NCBI RefSeq assembly: GCF_030463535.1
Contig: NC_132896.1
Coordinates: 23,355,709-23,419,708, forward strand
Source: Salminus brasiliensis
Lineage: Eukaryota; Chordata; Actinopteri; Characiformes; Bryconidae
Direction of reading: 5' to 3'
Length of the DNA stretch: 64,000 bases
A model generated the notes under the pieces. That model was not told the origin of the DNA. It searched no databases and was given only the letters and a program-made list of their open reading frames with translations. This document shows positions 1 through 28,789 of this stretch, piece by piece (the stretch's first letter is position 1; each line of letters starts with the position of its first letter). The position numbers and the translations under genes were made by a program.

Positions 1-91
1 GACTAGTGATAACTGAAGTAATAAAGAAAAGACAACTGACAGAGTGTGACAGAATTGAGGCTTAGAGGGAGCACTGACTAATTCACTCTTG

Positions 92-12092
<12,001 letters not shown>

Positions 12093-12607
12093 CTGAACAT
12101 GGGACAGAAGATTTCTGAAGATATAGTTGAAGACAGATTCAGAGAAAAGTAAAATTGGACCCCTTCCTGGTATGTTTTAATAGTATATTTTCATGACATT
12201 TAAAGAAAAATAAAAAATAATTAAATAAAAGAGAGAAGAGAGATGTTTACTGTATCAATGTTTTATAACCTACTAATAAAACAGCTGACAGGTGGGAAAA
12301 GTGTGGAATATAATAATAATAATAATAATAATAATTTGTTTTGATTGCTAAATACAATCCAATTACATGAGATATTCAACAGATTACTTATTTTTTTGCA
12401 CTAATGGTTTCTATGCAGTGTTAGACTCAATGTGTAGTGTTACACACTTAATATTTAAACCTTAATCATAAAACGGAAAAAGTTCTCACTTGCACTTAAC
12501 TTGAACGATTTGCATTTGTTAGTCGTATGTTTGTCACGTCTCGTCTTTGTCAAGTTAAAACACGTTCATTTGCAAATCTTCGGTTTAAGACAAACTGACT
12601 GCAAACA

Positions 12608-12667
12608 TGTCAGACGACGAAATTGAACTGTTTTTAAATAGCACCTATATAAAAACAGTTCAATTTC
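12608..12667. repeat. Perfect 18-bp inverted repeat (hairpin) in the FAM199X 5' intron
   Basis: GAAATTGAACTGTTTTTA at 12619-12636 is the exact reverse complement of 12650-12667, separated by a 13-base loop. It lies between the putative non-coding first exon and the start-codon exon of FAM199X. It could be a small transposon palindrome, a structured RNA, or chance. Nothing in the sequence assigns a function. Confidence 0.7.
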
Positions 12668-12939
12668 ATCACCTGCCATGTTAATCCCTCTCTGTACTGT
12701 GATTATTTCTTTTCAACAGTTTGATTAAATACATCTGTATGCCTTGTCATTAGGGTTTCGAGTGTAGTTTAGGGAAATTAAAAGTTAAAACAGACAAATA
12801 TTAAGCTACAATTCAATTATTAACATATCAATGAACTATTTTAAGTTTTAAATTTGTAAACGACATTTTAATCTAGCTAACAAGCGGATAAAAACCAAAC
12901 AACAACAACAAAAAAAAACAGACAACCTATGTTGTTACA

Positions 12940-13400
12940 AGCAAAAGTAGCTAGCTAGCTAGATGTCGTGTTCCCAAAGGCACCGAATCGAGTAACGTTA
13001 AATGTATTTGTTAATCGACTTACCCAGCTAAACTAGTGCTAGCTACCGTGGACGTTTCAAAGGTAGCTAGCTAGCCAGCTACTGACTCGACATTGATGCA
13101 TGTTGATCACAATCATAAACGTGCAAAAATGGGTAGGCCATCAACATATCTCGCCTCTCGCCAGATCGAATAGCCGGTCGGACTAGCATTAGCCTTTACT
13201 CATTACCTTTTGTTGACAAGTAGCTAGGTATGTAGATAGCGAACTAGCTAGCTAGCAAACTGGCTAGCAGTCTTCCCTTCAAGACAAACGAGGCTCCCGG
13301 ATTAGCGAGCATTGCTAACACTGGATTAGCTAGCTAATGTGTAGACGACGTACAAACGGACTTACAAATGTCGCTAGTTTGGTTAGTCAGCTAAAAACAT
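12940..13400. promoter_or_regulatory. GCTAGC palindrome cluster next to the FAM199X first exon
   Basis: This stretch repeatedly contains the palindrome GCTAGC or longer (GCTA)n tracts, for example at about 12949-12963, 13040, 13063-13078, 13246-13262 and 13328-13336. Density is far above the rest of the window apart from a smaller cluster at the VMA21 promoter. No coding frame is present. A role in transcription initiation is an inference from position; it could also be simple-sequence drift. Confidence 0.4.
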
Positions 13401-13453
13401 AGCTAGTAGCCATAACGGGATGACAAACCAATCCTAACACAGCCTAAACTTAC

Positions 13454-13620
13454 CTGGTTTGATTTCTTTAGTATGCGAACTCCATATTCGTCGTGCCAAC
13501 CCCGTTCGTACACTTTTCTCTGACAACGTTTCACCACCACGTATTTTGACTAGCAATTACACACGATCTGTATGTCATGCTCATGACACGTTACTGGCAA
13601 GTACTACTTGGAGATCATCG
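13454..13620 (-). other. fam199x: Probable non-coding first exon of FAM199X (5' boundary uncertain)
   Basis: On the minus strand the sequence AACCAG|GTAAGT at 13459-13448 is a near-perfect vertebrate splice donor. It pairs logically with the acceptor at 12093 just before the FAM199X start codon. The exon would begin in the less AT-rich, CpG-containing stretch at about 13600-13700, which holds a TTACGTCATC CRE-like site at 13678-13687. The donor is seen directly. The exon and its transcription start are inferred, and the 5' limit given is a guess. Confidence 0.45.
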
Positions 13621-14249
13621 AATCGGCGCAGTCGTGCGCAAAACTTGCCTCACGACAACGGACCAGGAATGCATGGATTACGTCATCCACCGACGGCGCC
13701 TTCAACCGCTCCGGCTCCAGCTGCTCCAGCTATGTTAATAAATGGTTTGTCACACTCTCCTTCTTTAAATACGTTCATTCGTTGAACATTTACTTTGAGG
13801 AAGACGTCAAAAGAGACGAATAAGTGCAGAATTATAACTTTCAGCTAAAAAAAACATGGAAGCAGTAGCATGTGTCAAGAACACCAAAAGTTTAACTAAA
13901 GTAAAAAAAAAAACAGTTAAATATATGACGAGTGATGGAAAAGTTGGGCAACCATGGTTCACATTACGTGTGTTTTTTTTGGCACATTCTAAATCATAAT
14001 TACTATTTAATTGCTTAATTTAAAATTACAATATATAACACTTGGCAAAAGAAACGGCACATGAAATACGTTCTGGTATTTTTTATAGAGTAGGAAATTT
14101 TGTTAATAAATAGAAACTGTGCTCTAAAACGTTAAATAATAAAGCTCGGTGCATGTAATGCGATCTAATGAATGATAAAAACTGGGAAATTAAGCGGGAC
14201 ACAAGCAATGTGCACTGTGCGTGGTTGCTTTTGTCAGTGACAACATATG

Positions 14250-14561
14250 TGAATAGTGCATCGTCGTCAGTAAGTGCTCTGCATGTGTCAAGGATTACTA
14301 ATAATCCATTATTGACACTGCAGTGTAAAAGTGGACGCGGAATTTCATCATTTCTTCAGCTGCCCCACTACAATTGAAGCCACCGGTAAGAAAGGCCAAA
14401 TCAGCTAAGTTAGATGTAGCATTCGGTGGGAAAATAACACAAATTAAAATCTATGCCTTGAGTTAACTGTTATATGATATTTGCTTTTCTTGAACGCACC
14501 CGCGCTAGTTGGTTATTCCCATAATTCCGTGCTGGCGAGTCACATGATAACACTAGGCGGA
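14250..14561 (+). promoter_or_regulatory. commd5: COMMD5 upstream region, copy A of a local duplication
   Basis: This stretch sits 190-500 bases upstream of the COMMD5 start codon and is the likely promoter-proximal region. It holds GTCACATGA at 14539-14547, an E-box variant of the type bound by MITF/TFE factors, and a TTCCCATAATTCC block. A diverged copy lies at 15411-15707 inside COMMD5 intron 2. The duplication is seen directly; promoter function is inferred from position. Confidence 0.55.
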
Positions 14562-14750
14562 AAGGTCCCAAAACATCGTAGTTTCACTTCAATGAATCTC
14601 ACACGGAATAACAGTTTTACATAGATTTAACTGTTTTAAGCAGCTTTGTGTTTATGTTGAACACATAATGACAGCTGGTGTCCACGTTATTTTTCGTCTC
14701 TCTGCAGTAACGTTCGTTTAAAAATAAAGCTAAATACTACAGGAAGCACG

Positions 14751-16477
14751 ATGGCTGAAAATGTCGGCTTTTTGGGGGGGAGGATTCCAGCAGAAGTCGA
14801 AATCATGTCCAAAGACATAAAGGATTTAGATAAAGAACTATTCAGAAAAATCCTTAAAGGTATGCTCATTAACGGGACAATTGTAAGTGTAGCTACATTT
14901 GTTACGTGCTGTATGAGAAACAAGCCTCCTGTTTTCTGTTTATGATATGTTGCAGTCGTGGTGAATGCTGTCGAAGGTAAGGACTGCAGTGGATCAATGA
15001 CAGAGATTGCACAGAGCAGTTCGCTTTCAGAAGAAAAGTTCAGTCGCATTGTTTCAGGCATGTATAAACTTCTTAAAGAAGCACTGCGTCTGCCTTCCTC
15101 TTCTTTAAAGCAAGAGGTAAGCTCTCTTTAACGTCCCGTATGTTACTAGTCATGCTTCTGCCTAGTCTTGAACTATAATATAGCAGACTAAAACTCTACT
15201 GTAAAACATATTTTTTTCTTTCATAATAGTTTGTTTTGTGGACTGGAAATTATATATTATAGGTACTCTAATGTATTGTATAAGTTTATCCCATGATTTC
15301 CTTTTCAAAGGTTCGATTCAGTGGGCGGGACTGTGTCAACAGGTAGGGCGGATTTCAGCAGAAAAAGGTAGCTATATAGGATACTGGTCAGGGGAGGAAT
15401 GAACTCTTTAAATAGTGAATAGTAGTCAGTTAGTGCTCTACATTTATCAAGGATTACGAATAACCGACTATTGATACTGTAATTTGAATGTGGCATCTCG
15501 TCATTTCTTCAGCTTCCCTACTACAGTTGAAGCCACCCGTAAGTTTGATGCAGGATTCGGTGGGAAAATAAATGACTAAACAGAAATAATAAAACAACAA
15601 TGACTTGAGTTAACTGTTACATGATATTTGCTTTTCTTGAACGCACCCCATGCTGTTGTTTATTCCCATAATTCCTTGCAGGTGAGTCACATGATAGCAC
15701 TAGGTGGTTACTGATCACACTTCTGCCTAGTCTTGATAGATTTTCTAGTCCACTAGACAAACTATAAGGAAAGAAAAATCTCGTATTGCGGTAGCGTTTT
15801 AGTCTGTTATATTCTAGTTAAACCCATTAAATCTAGCCTAATAATCTTACAGGTGGACTGTATAATGTTGCTATTTTTCATGCATATTTCTTCTTGTTTT
15901 AGTAGTTTGGACATGATGGCTTGGTGCTAATCTTTTTTTTTTTAATGCAGTTGCAAATTTTAATGCTTAATAGTTAAAAAAAAATTAACCAATATTGGCC
16001 ATTACTTAATATATGTATCAGAAAGAAAAGTGATGTGATATTCAATCTATAATGTTAGTGCATCAGGATCGCCCATTCAGGATCAAGTCATTAGTGTTTT
16101 TTGATGAGTAGTTCAGTCTTTTTAGTAGTATAATTTTTTGTGCTTTTGTGGTTGCAAAATACATCTTTAAAAGTTTGAAACAACAACAAGAAGGAACATG
16201 AAACAATAATGTAGTTTGAACACTTGGCAAAGATTTCAAAGGCATCATAATCACCATAATTGTTATCTATTTATATTTAAGGTTGGTTCATACCTAATAC
16301 GGATGTGGACGCGCATTGGACCATTCGCAATGCTCGTTGTCGCCAGAGTTGTTAAAAACTTAAAACTGATCTTACGTGCACAGTATGGCTTGATGCCTTT
16401 TCTCCAGACGTTATATTTAATATTAACATCAAATTATGTGGATTAAAATTTTTTATGACCCATAGCAATTTAGTTCC

Positions 16478-16510
<33 letters not shown>

Positions 16511-16819
16511 GTAATAATAATAAAAACAGAGGCCAACATAAGCATGCACTGATCATACATAGTCAAACACCACAGAGCTGGTGCTAAATTAATCATTTAG
16601 ACTAAGACTATTTCAACAAAATAATTTATTTGATTTTTTTTTTAGAGCTATGTGAACAAACAAGTTGATCTTTTTTAAAGCCACTTTCATATGTGGCCCT
16701 TGATTGGATACGTATCTGATCCATGACAATTAGAATTAGAAACACACTTTTCCACTATTGCACAGCCGTACAACAGATTTCCACCTTTGCATTTTAACCC
16801 AGCTATAGCGATGTACTTA

Positions 16820-16862
<43 letters not shown>

Positions 16863-17418
16863 TAGCGAGTTGGGGCAGTGCAAACACTCCTGGAGGGATG
16901 GCAGCCGCTTCAGCGCCTGGGGATTAGTTTAGGGTTTGGTACCTTTCTTAAAGGTCACCTTCCATGTGAAATGTGATCTTCATGAGAATAGTCAAATTGG
17001 AGTTCATGGTTTGTTTGTTTGTTTTTTCCATACACCATATTTCAGTATTCAGTTGCTCTAATTTACAGCTAATGGGTGTTTCATGTCATTTCATGTCACT
17101 GTTTAGTCAAGTCAAGTCAAGTGGGTTTTAATGTCATTTCAACTACATACAGAGTACACAGTGAAACGAAACAACGTTCCTCCAGGACCATGGTGCAACA
17201 TAGACACAGTGCATACAGAACACAAGTGCAACACAATACAAGTGCAGACAGACAACACAATACAGACAAGGAATAATAAATAATTGGGGGTAGTGTGCAA
17301 ATTATGCAGTGTGTAATAAATATTCCAAAAAGAGTGAGGTAGTATTTGTTGTATATGTAAGTTATTTGTGCAAAATGCTTTGTGCAAAAATGCTTCCCAT
17401 TTTAATTAGAGAGAGAGA

Positions 17419-17449
<31 letters not shown>

Positions 17450-18421
17450 TGTAACAGAAAAGACTTCAGTTCAGAAGTTTGTTCTCAGAAGTCTGATGGC
17501 TTGGGGGAAGAGTCTGGTCGTGTTGGACCGGATGCTGCGGTACCTTCTTCCTGATGGCAGGAGGGAGAACAGTCTGTGTGAAGGGTGGGTGGAGTCATCC
17601 ACAATGCTGGTTGCTTTGCGGATGCAGCGGGCAGTGTAAATGTCCATGACGGAGGGGAGAGAGACTCCGATGATCCTATCAGCTGTCCTCACGATGCATT
17701 GGAGGGTCTTGCGGTCAGAGGCTGTGCAAGTCCCAAACTAGACAGTGATGCAGCTGCTCAGGATGCTCTCTATGGTCCCTCTATAGAAGAGGGTGAGGAT
17801 GGGTGGAGGGAGACAGGCCTTTCTCAGCTTCCGGAGGAAGTAGAGACGCTGCTGGGCTTTAGGCTGAATCAATCACAAATGGAGTCATTTAAACTTAATT
17901 GGAACTTGTTTCTGAGCAAATGATGCTGAGAGAGACCTTTCTTGTCTCAAACATAAAGAAGTTGGGGTGCCATTAAAAGAAGAATGGTATGCAGAAAAGA
18001 GAAACTGCAAATATCTACTGATGTCCAAGAGAGGATTAGGCTTGTTCCTCATACAGTCCCTCTTTTAGTGACTCTTAATATGAATGTGATATAAATTACA
18101 AGTATATAAATTAAGTGACCAGTGGAACATTTTGATTTAAAATCACACAGAGAATATATTATCCTCAGCCACATATACTGTTGAGAAAACATCTTGAATT
18201 GATCTCCATTTCTTTTCCACAGGGTTTCAAAGAGGATCTCCGTGAACTTAGGTGAGAGAAGGTTTTACGGATTTATTCGATAACAAGGTTTTAAATGATA
18301 CTTTTAATATATGATGAAACACTGATTATACTATTTTGCAAAGCGTAGGATTTCAGAAGAGTTCATTGCAGACTTTGCAAGTGTTGTCTTTGGGAATAGG
18401 TATGTATTAAAATTTGTATAT

Positions 18422-18468
<47 letters not shown>

Positions 18469-19675
18469 CATTCGTTTTTGTAAATTTCTGTTCTTGTCTA
18501 GTGAAAAAGATCAGTGTATTTTTGACTGTTTTAGTGTAAGCAGTTGTTTAAGAGGTATTGCAGTGCCTTAGTCCATGTAATCATTTTCTTTTCCAGGCGA
18601 TCAGCACTAGATGCTGTTGTTACACAGCAAGGCCCAAGATTACCTAGTTTAGAAGAATTCAGATGGAGAGTGGATGTTGCCATTTCAACAAGGTATAGCA
18701 TCCATGTACTGAAAGAAATTGTTTTAAGAGTAATCAGATTTACATGATAACACTTACCCTAACTGCATTTACACTAAATGTAGTTGACCAGGCAAGACAT
18801 GTTTGATATCTGAAGGTTGCTTCTACAGGGTTAATGTAGCTAAAAAAAGTAATGGAATTGTATTTTACTCAGATTTCTTACCTGCATGTCAGCCTCATAT
18901 CCCCACTACAAAATTTACGAAGCCAGCCTCAGACACCAGATGTGATTGTGTTTGAACAGTGAAATCACTAAAACTGTCATGGACACTGGCCCTTTTAGAG
19001 TTGAAGAATTGAAGATCTATGGCAAAAGGAGCACCTTTTGGCACTGTTATTTTTAATCTTCGTAATGCTGAGAATTAGGAACAGATAGGAACCTGGCAAA
19101 GGAACAGAAATGGATGCCCTTTTACTTCAGCTGAAGTCTGAATCACTGAGTACACAGAATTAAGTGTATTTTATTACTAAATGTTGATTGTATGTTTTAG
19201 TTCCTTGGCCCGAGCTTTACAGCCATCAATTCTAATGCAGTTGAAGCTTTCAGATGGGAATATCCATCGCTTTGAGGTAATTGAGATAAGTAATGATTTA
19301 AATAATGAATGTAATATTTACTTGTTCCTAATAAATGACCAGTAACTTGCACCAGAATTTCCTAAACATGCTTTGTTACTGTCAGCTGTAATTTACAAAA
19401 AGTGTTTTAAATTCATGTACTGTCAGGTCCATAAGTATTTGGACAGTGACAGTTTTTGTAATTTTGTGTCTGTATGTCAACTTGACTTTAATGTCTCTGT
19501 TTTTTATATATATATATATAAAATTATTATTATTATTATTATTTTATTTATTTATTTATTTATTTTTTTAAAGGTACCTGCATCCAAGTTCCAGGAGCTA
19601 CGATACAATGTTGCACTTATTCTAAAAGAGATGAATGATCTAGAGAAGCGAAGTATTCTCAAGATTCAAGACTGA
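14751..19675 (+). CDS. commd5: COMM domain-containing protein 5
   Basis: Seven coding exons: 14751-14859, 14956-15116, 18223-18251, 18349-18399, 18597-18692, 19201-19276 and 19574-19675. All have GT-AG borders, and they join to a 207-residue protein (human COMMD5 is 224). The N-terminal helical region runs from MAENVGFLGGRIPAEVEIMS to about residue 125 and includes ADFASVVFGNR. The C-terminal COMM domain (about 139-205) includes FRWRVDVAIST, LQPSILMQLKLSDG and FQELRYNVALILKEM. These are near-diagnostic for COMMD5. COMMD proteins assemble with CCDC22/CCDC93 in the Commander complex, which supports endosomal recycling; COMMD5 was first described as HCaRG. A weak poly(A) signal (AATTAAA) lies about 60 bases after the stop. 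Intron 2 (3.1 kb) carries the duplicated upstream region and a dispersed repeat; the last intron holds a transposon end. Confidence 0.96.
15170..15823. repeat. Inverted repeat pair flanking copy B in COMMD5 intron 2
   Basis: The segment at 15170-15233 reappears in reverse complement at 15758-15823. Examples are CAAACTAT plus GAAAGAAAAA, and GTTTTAGTCTG(T/C)TATATT(C/A)TAGTT. Identity is about 75-80% by eye. Arms are roughly 65 bp and enclose copy B of the upstream region. Confidence 0.65.
15411..15707 (+). repeat. Copy B of the COMMD5 upstream region, inside intron 2
   Basis: It aligns with 14250-14561 in the same orientation. Shared blocks, in order, are TCAAGGATTAC, TCATTTCTTCAGC, TTGAAGCCACC, ATTCGGTGGGAAAATAA, TTGAGTTAACTGTTA, GATATTTGCTTTTCTTGAAC, TTATTCCCATAATTCC and AGTCACATGATA. 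It is immediately followed by sequence resembling that just downstream of exon 2 (15141-15170), as though the exon-bearing interval were missing from this copy. Confidence 0.8.
16478..16521. repeat. (ATT)n repeat
   Basis: About ten ATT units with a short inverted AAT run, in COMMD5 intron 2. Confidence 0.9.
16826..16858. repeat. (AC)n microsatellite
   Basis: About 16 AC units in COMMD5 intron 2. Confidence 0.93.
17104..17880. repeat. Dispersed teleost repeat, long copy, with (GA)n inside
   Basis: It starts with GTCAAGTCAAGTCAAGTGGG and continues with ACAGTGAAACGAAACAACGT and TCCTCCAGGACCATGGTGCA. After a (GA)n tract at 17408-17449 it goes on with GGCTTGGGGGAAGAGTCTGG and GATGCAGCTGCTCAGGATGC. 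The first 170 bases recur at about 60440-60600 in this window. Plus-strand open frames here, including one of about 110 residues at 17585-17923, have no recognisable domain. I treat the whole stretch as a repeat of unknown class. Confidence 0.75.
18423..18466. repeat. (AT)n microsatellite
   Basis: About 20 AT units in the short COMMD5 intron after the FGNR exon. Confidence 0.93.
19424..19500. repeat. Transposon terminus fragment in the last COMMD5 intron
   Basis: GTCAGGTCCATAAGTATTTG followed by GACAGTGACAG matches a very common teleost DNA-transposon end. No partner end is visible before the following exon, so it is a solo fragment. Confidence 0.6.
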
Positions 19676-20011
19676 CACATTCCAACACCGCTTCATATTC
19701 AGGCAGAACCTTTATATTCTGTGATAATAGTTAATGCAATTAAAACATAAACATTGTTATAAACACCTATTTTGTGGTCTGTGTTTGAATAAGCAATGCT
19801 GAAATTTTGAATAAGCAACACTGCTGTACCTGATGTTCCAGTATCCATACACCACACACTAACATGCCACTAGCTTGTTGGTGTATGTTCTGTGCTGTGA
19901 ATGATCCACCAAAAAAATCTGGTTAGTGAGTGGTGGTCTTGTGATGATTTCCATTGATGGATGACAAATTGCATATAGTAACAAATGGGCCCCAGTCATC
20001 AATTGTAGTCC

Positions 20012-20776
20012 TGCAGTACCTTCCACAACTATTGGCATCCCAGGTAAACATGAGAAAAAGTAAAAAGAAAAAAAATCATGTAATTTAATTCATATATATT
20101 TTAATATGTGTGATATAATTGTCACACCTTTATTTCTGAAGTTTAGGTAAAGAAACTGGGATAGCTATGGCTATGTTTTTTGAAGTGTGATTTGGAACAC
20201 TGTCCTGCTGAAATATCCAATCATGGCCCTGTTAAGCTTTCTGGCTGAGACCATCATGTTTGAATTCAATCATACTTGGTGTAGTCCATGTATTTGAACA
20301 AGTTGTCCATGGCTTATGGAAGAAAAACATGCCCCCATTATCACAACAGTGCTTCACAGTTAATTACTTTACTGCATGGCCTTTTATTGTGTGTATGTCA
20401 AATTCAGACTTTAGTGTTTTTTTGTTATTAAGTTCTATATTGCTTTCCTCTGACCCCAGAACACAGTCCCACTGATAGTCCCAGTGATGGCTGGCAAACT
20501 AGCCACTTAAGTTTTTGACATCAGACTTTCTTCTGGCAGCCCTCCCAAACAATTTCTTTATGTAGGTGGCATCTGGTTGTAGTTTGGAAGACATTCAAGC
20601 TCTAAGAGATCACCACTCTCTGCAGTTCTCTAGATGTGATGCTGGGAGATTCATTGAATATGCTCCTCATCCTCCTAATTGTGTGTGGGGTCAATATAGA
20701 CAGTCATTCTTAACATCTTAAGATGCTGCTAAATTCTTAATTAATAAAGCCCTAGGAGTGACAACAGTTGTGGCAC
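20012..20776 (-). mobile_element. Degenerate non-autonomous Tc1-like element
   Basis: Loosely inverted ends (AGTACCTTCCACAACTATTG on the left and a GACAACAGTTGTGGCAC match on the right) enclose about 750 bp. The minus strand shows degraded Tc1-transposase-like text, such as the block around 20340 that would encode the HHGGG-type motif. No open frame survives. It lies between COMMD5 and LONRF3. Confidence 0.6.
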
Positions 20777-21599
20777 ACAGATTTGAATATTATTTTATGG
20801 TTAGATTTCATTTTCTTACAGTCAGTGTATAGGTTAAAATCTAGGTTATATGATTGTTAATATTTTCAATTGACAGTTAAAAGGCTAAGCAATAAGTAGT
20901 GGTTTTGTTTTATTTTTAGGTCTTTTTCAACTCCTTGTAGTGTTTTTTGTTGCCTGTGGAACAGAAACCAGGATTTCTCTTCATTTCATGTCATTGTTAT
21001 AAAATAAGACACAGCAGTAGTGGCTAATGGAATTCCTGCTGAGTAGGGAAAATCCATGGTTAAGCCTAATGCTTGCTTGCTCTTTACCTCATGTAGGTCT
21101 AGACTGGCTAGCACACATGGCCCAGTTTCCTAATCAAAAAAGTTCTCAGGAAGGTTGCCCTGGTCCCATTATAGAATACCGTCTGACACTGGGATTGAGT
21201 TCATATGATGCCTGACGACCTACATCTCCCCTGATGATTTATGTAATCCTCACTACTGCTAAATGTAAAGAATGCACTGAATTGTCATCAAATGAAACGT
21301 AGCATTTAATTGTTTTTTTTGCACTATTCTGTAACTTATTTAGAGCATTACTTGAACGTATTCTGCATTGCCTGAATGTGCTGCTTTTGTGACTGCAGAA
21401 TCATTACACGACCTAACGACTAATGAGGCTATTACTAATTGTGTAAATACGACAGTTGTTGTCTGTGGACTTCTGTATGTTTGTATCAGTTTGGTGATAT
21501 TCGTTTCAGGGCAGCAGAACGGCACAGACTGGCTGGGGTGACCGAATTAATACCCACCCAGACGCGCCGGTGTAACGTTGTTTTGTAACAGTTTTAGTA

Positions 21600-21841
21600 A
21601 CCCATCCAATGAGAACGGCCGCTCGCGGCCACGTGATGACGCTTTATGTAACGCTTTCCCCCCCAACTCTCGTCGGTACCGCTGAGTGATGGAGTTATTT
21701 GCGAGACTCGCTGTGAGAGAAAAGCAAGGAACTAAGGAAGCTGTGAACATGGAAACGTGTTCAGCGCTAGACGCCTCCGAAGAGGGCAGAGTATCTTAGG
21801 GAAGGCAGAAAAAGGAAAATAATAAACCCACGTGCGCTGTC
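21600..21841 (+). promoter_or_regulatory. lonrf3: LONRF3 promoter region with CCAAT, E-box and D-box
   Basis: The region directly upstream of the start codon is CpG-containing. It carries CCAAT at 21606-21610, a palindromic CACGTG E-box at 21630-21635, a TGACGC half-CRE at 21637-21642, and TTATGTAA at 21644-21651, a perfect match to the PAR-bZIP D-box consensus. The motifs are seen; their use is inferred. Confidence 0.55.
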
Positions 21842-28664
<6,823 letters not shown>

Positions 28665-28781
28665 CTTCCCCTTTCTCTCACTGCCTGTTTTTATAGGCCT
28701 CTGCCTCTTAGTCCTCCCATGACCAAGTTACATAAAGCCTTCTTTACACAAGCTCTTCTCATTGGAAACAAATGGGCTTGA

Positions 28782-28787
28782 AATAAA
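28782..28787 (+). terminator. lonrf3: Poly(A) signal AATAAA for LONRF3
   Basis: It is the first canonical AATAAA after the LONRF3 stop, about 118 bases downstream. Further AATAAA sequences near 30450 could end a longer 3' UTR. Confidence 0.5.
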
Positions 28788-28789
28788 TG

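Noticed and set aside
12608-12682. Small protein starting MSDDEIELF
   Set aside because: The first 12 bases happen to match the FAM199X start (on the other strand), but the frame is only 24 codons and overlaps the hairpin. Chance is the simplest explanation.
17585-17923. 112-residue plus-strand open frame
   Set aside because: It lies within a multi-copy fish repeat in COMMD5 intron 2, with no known domain.
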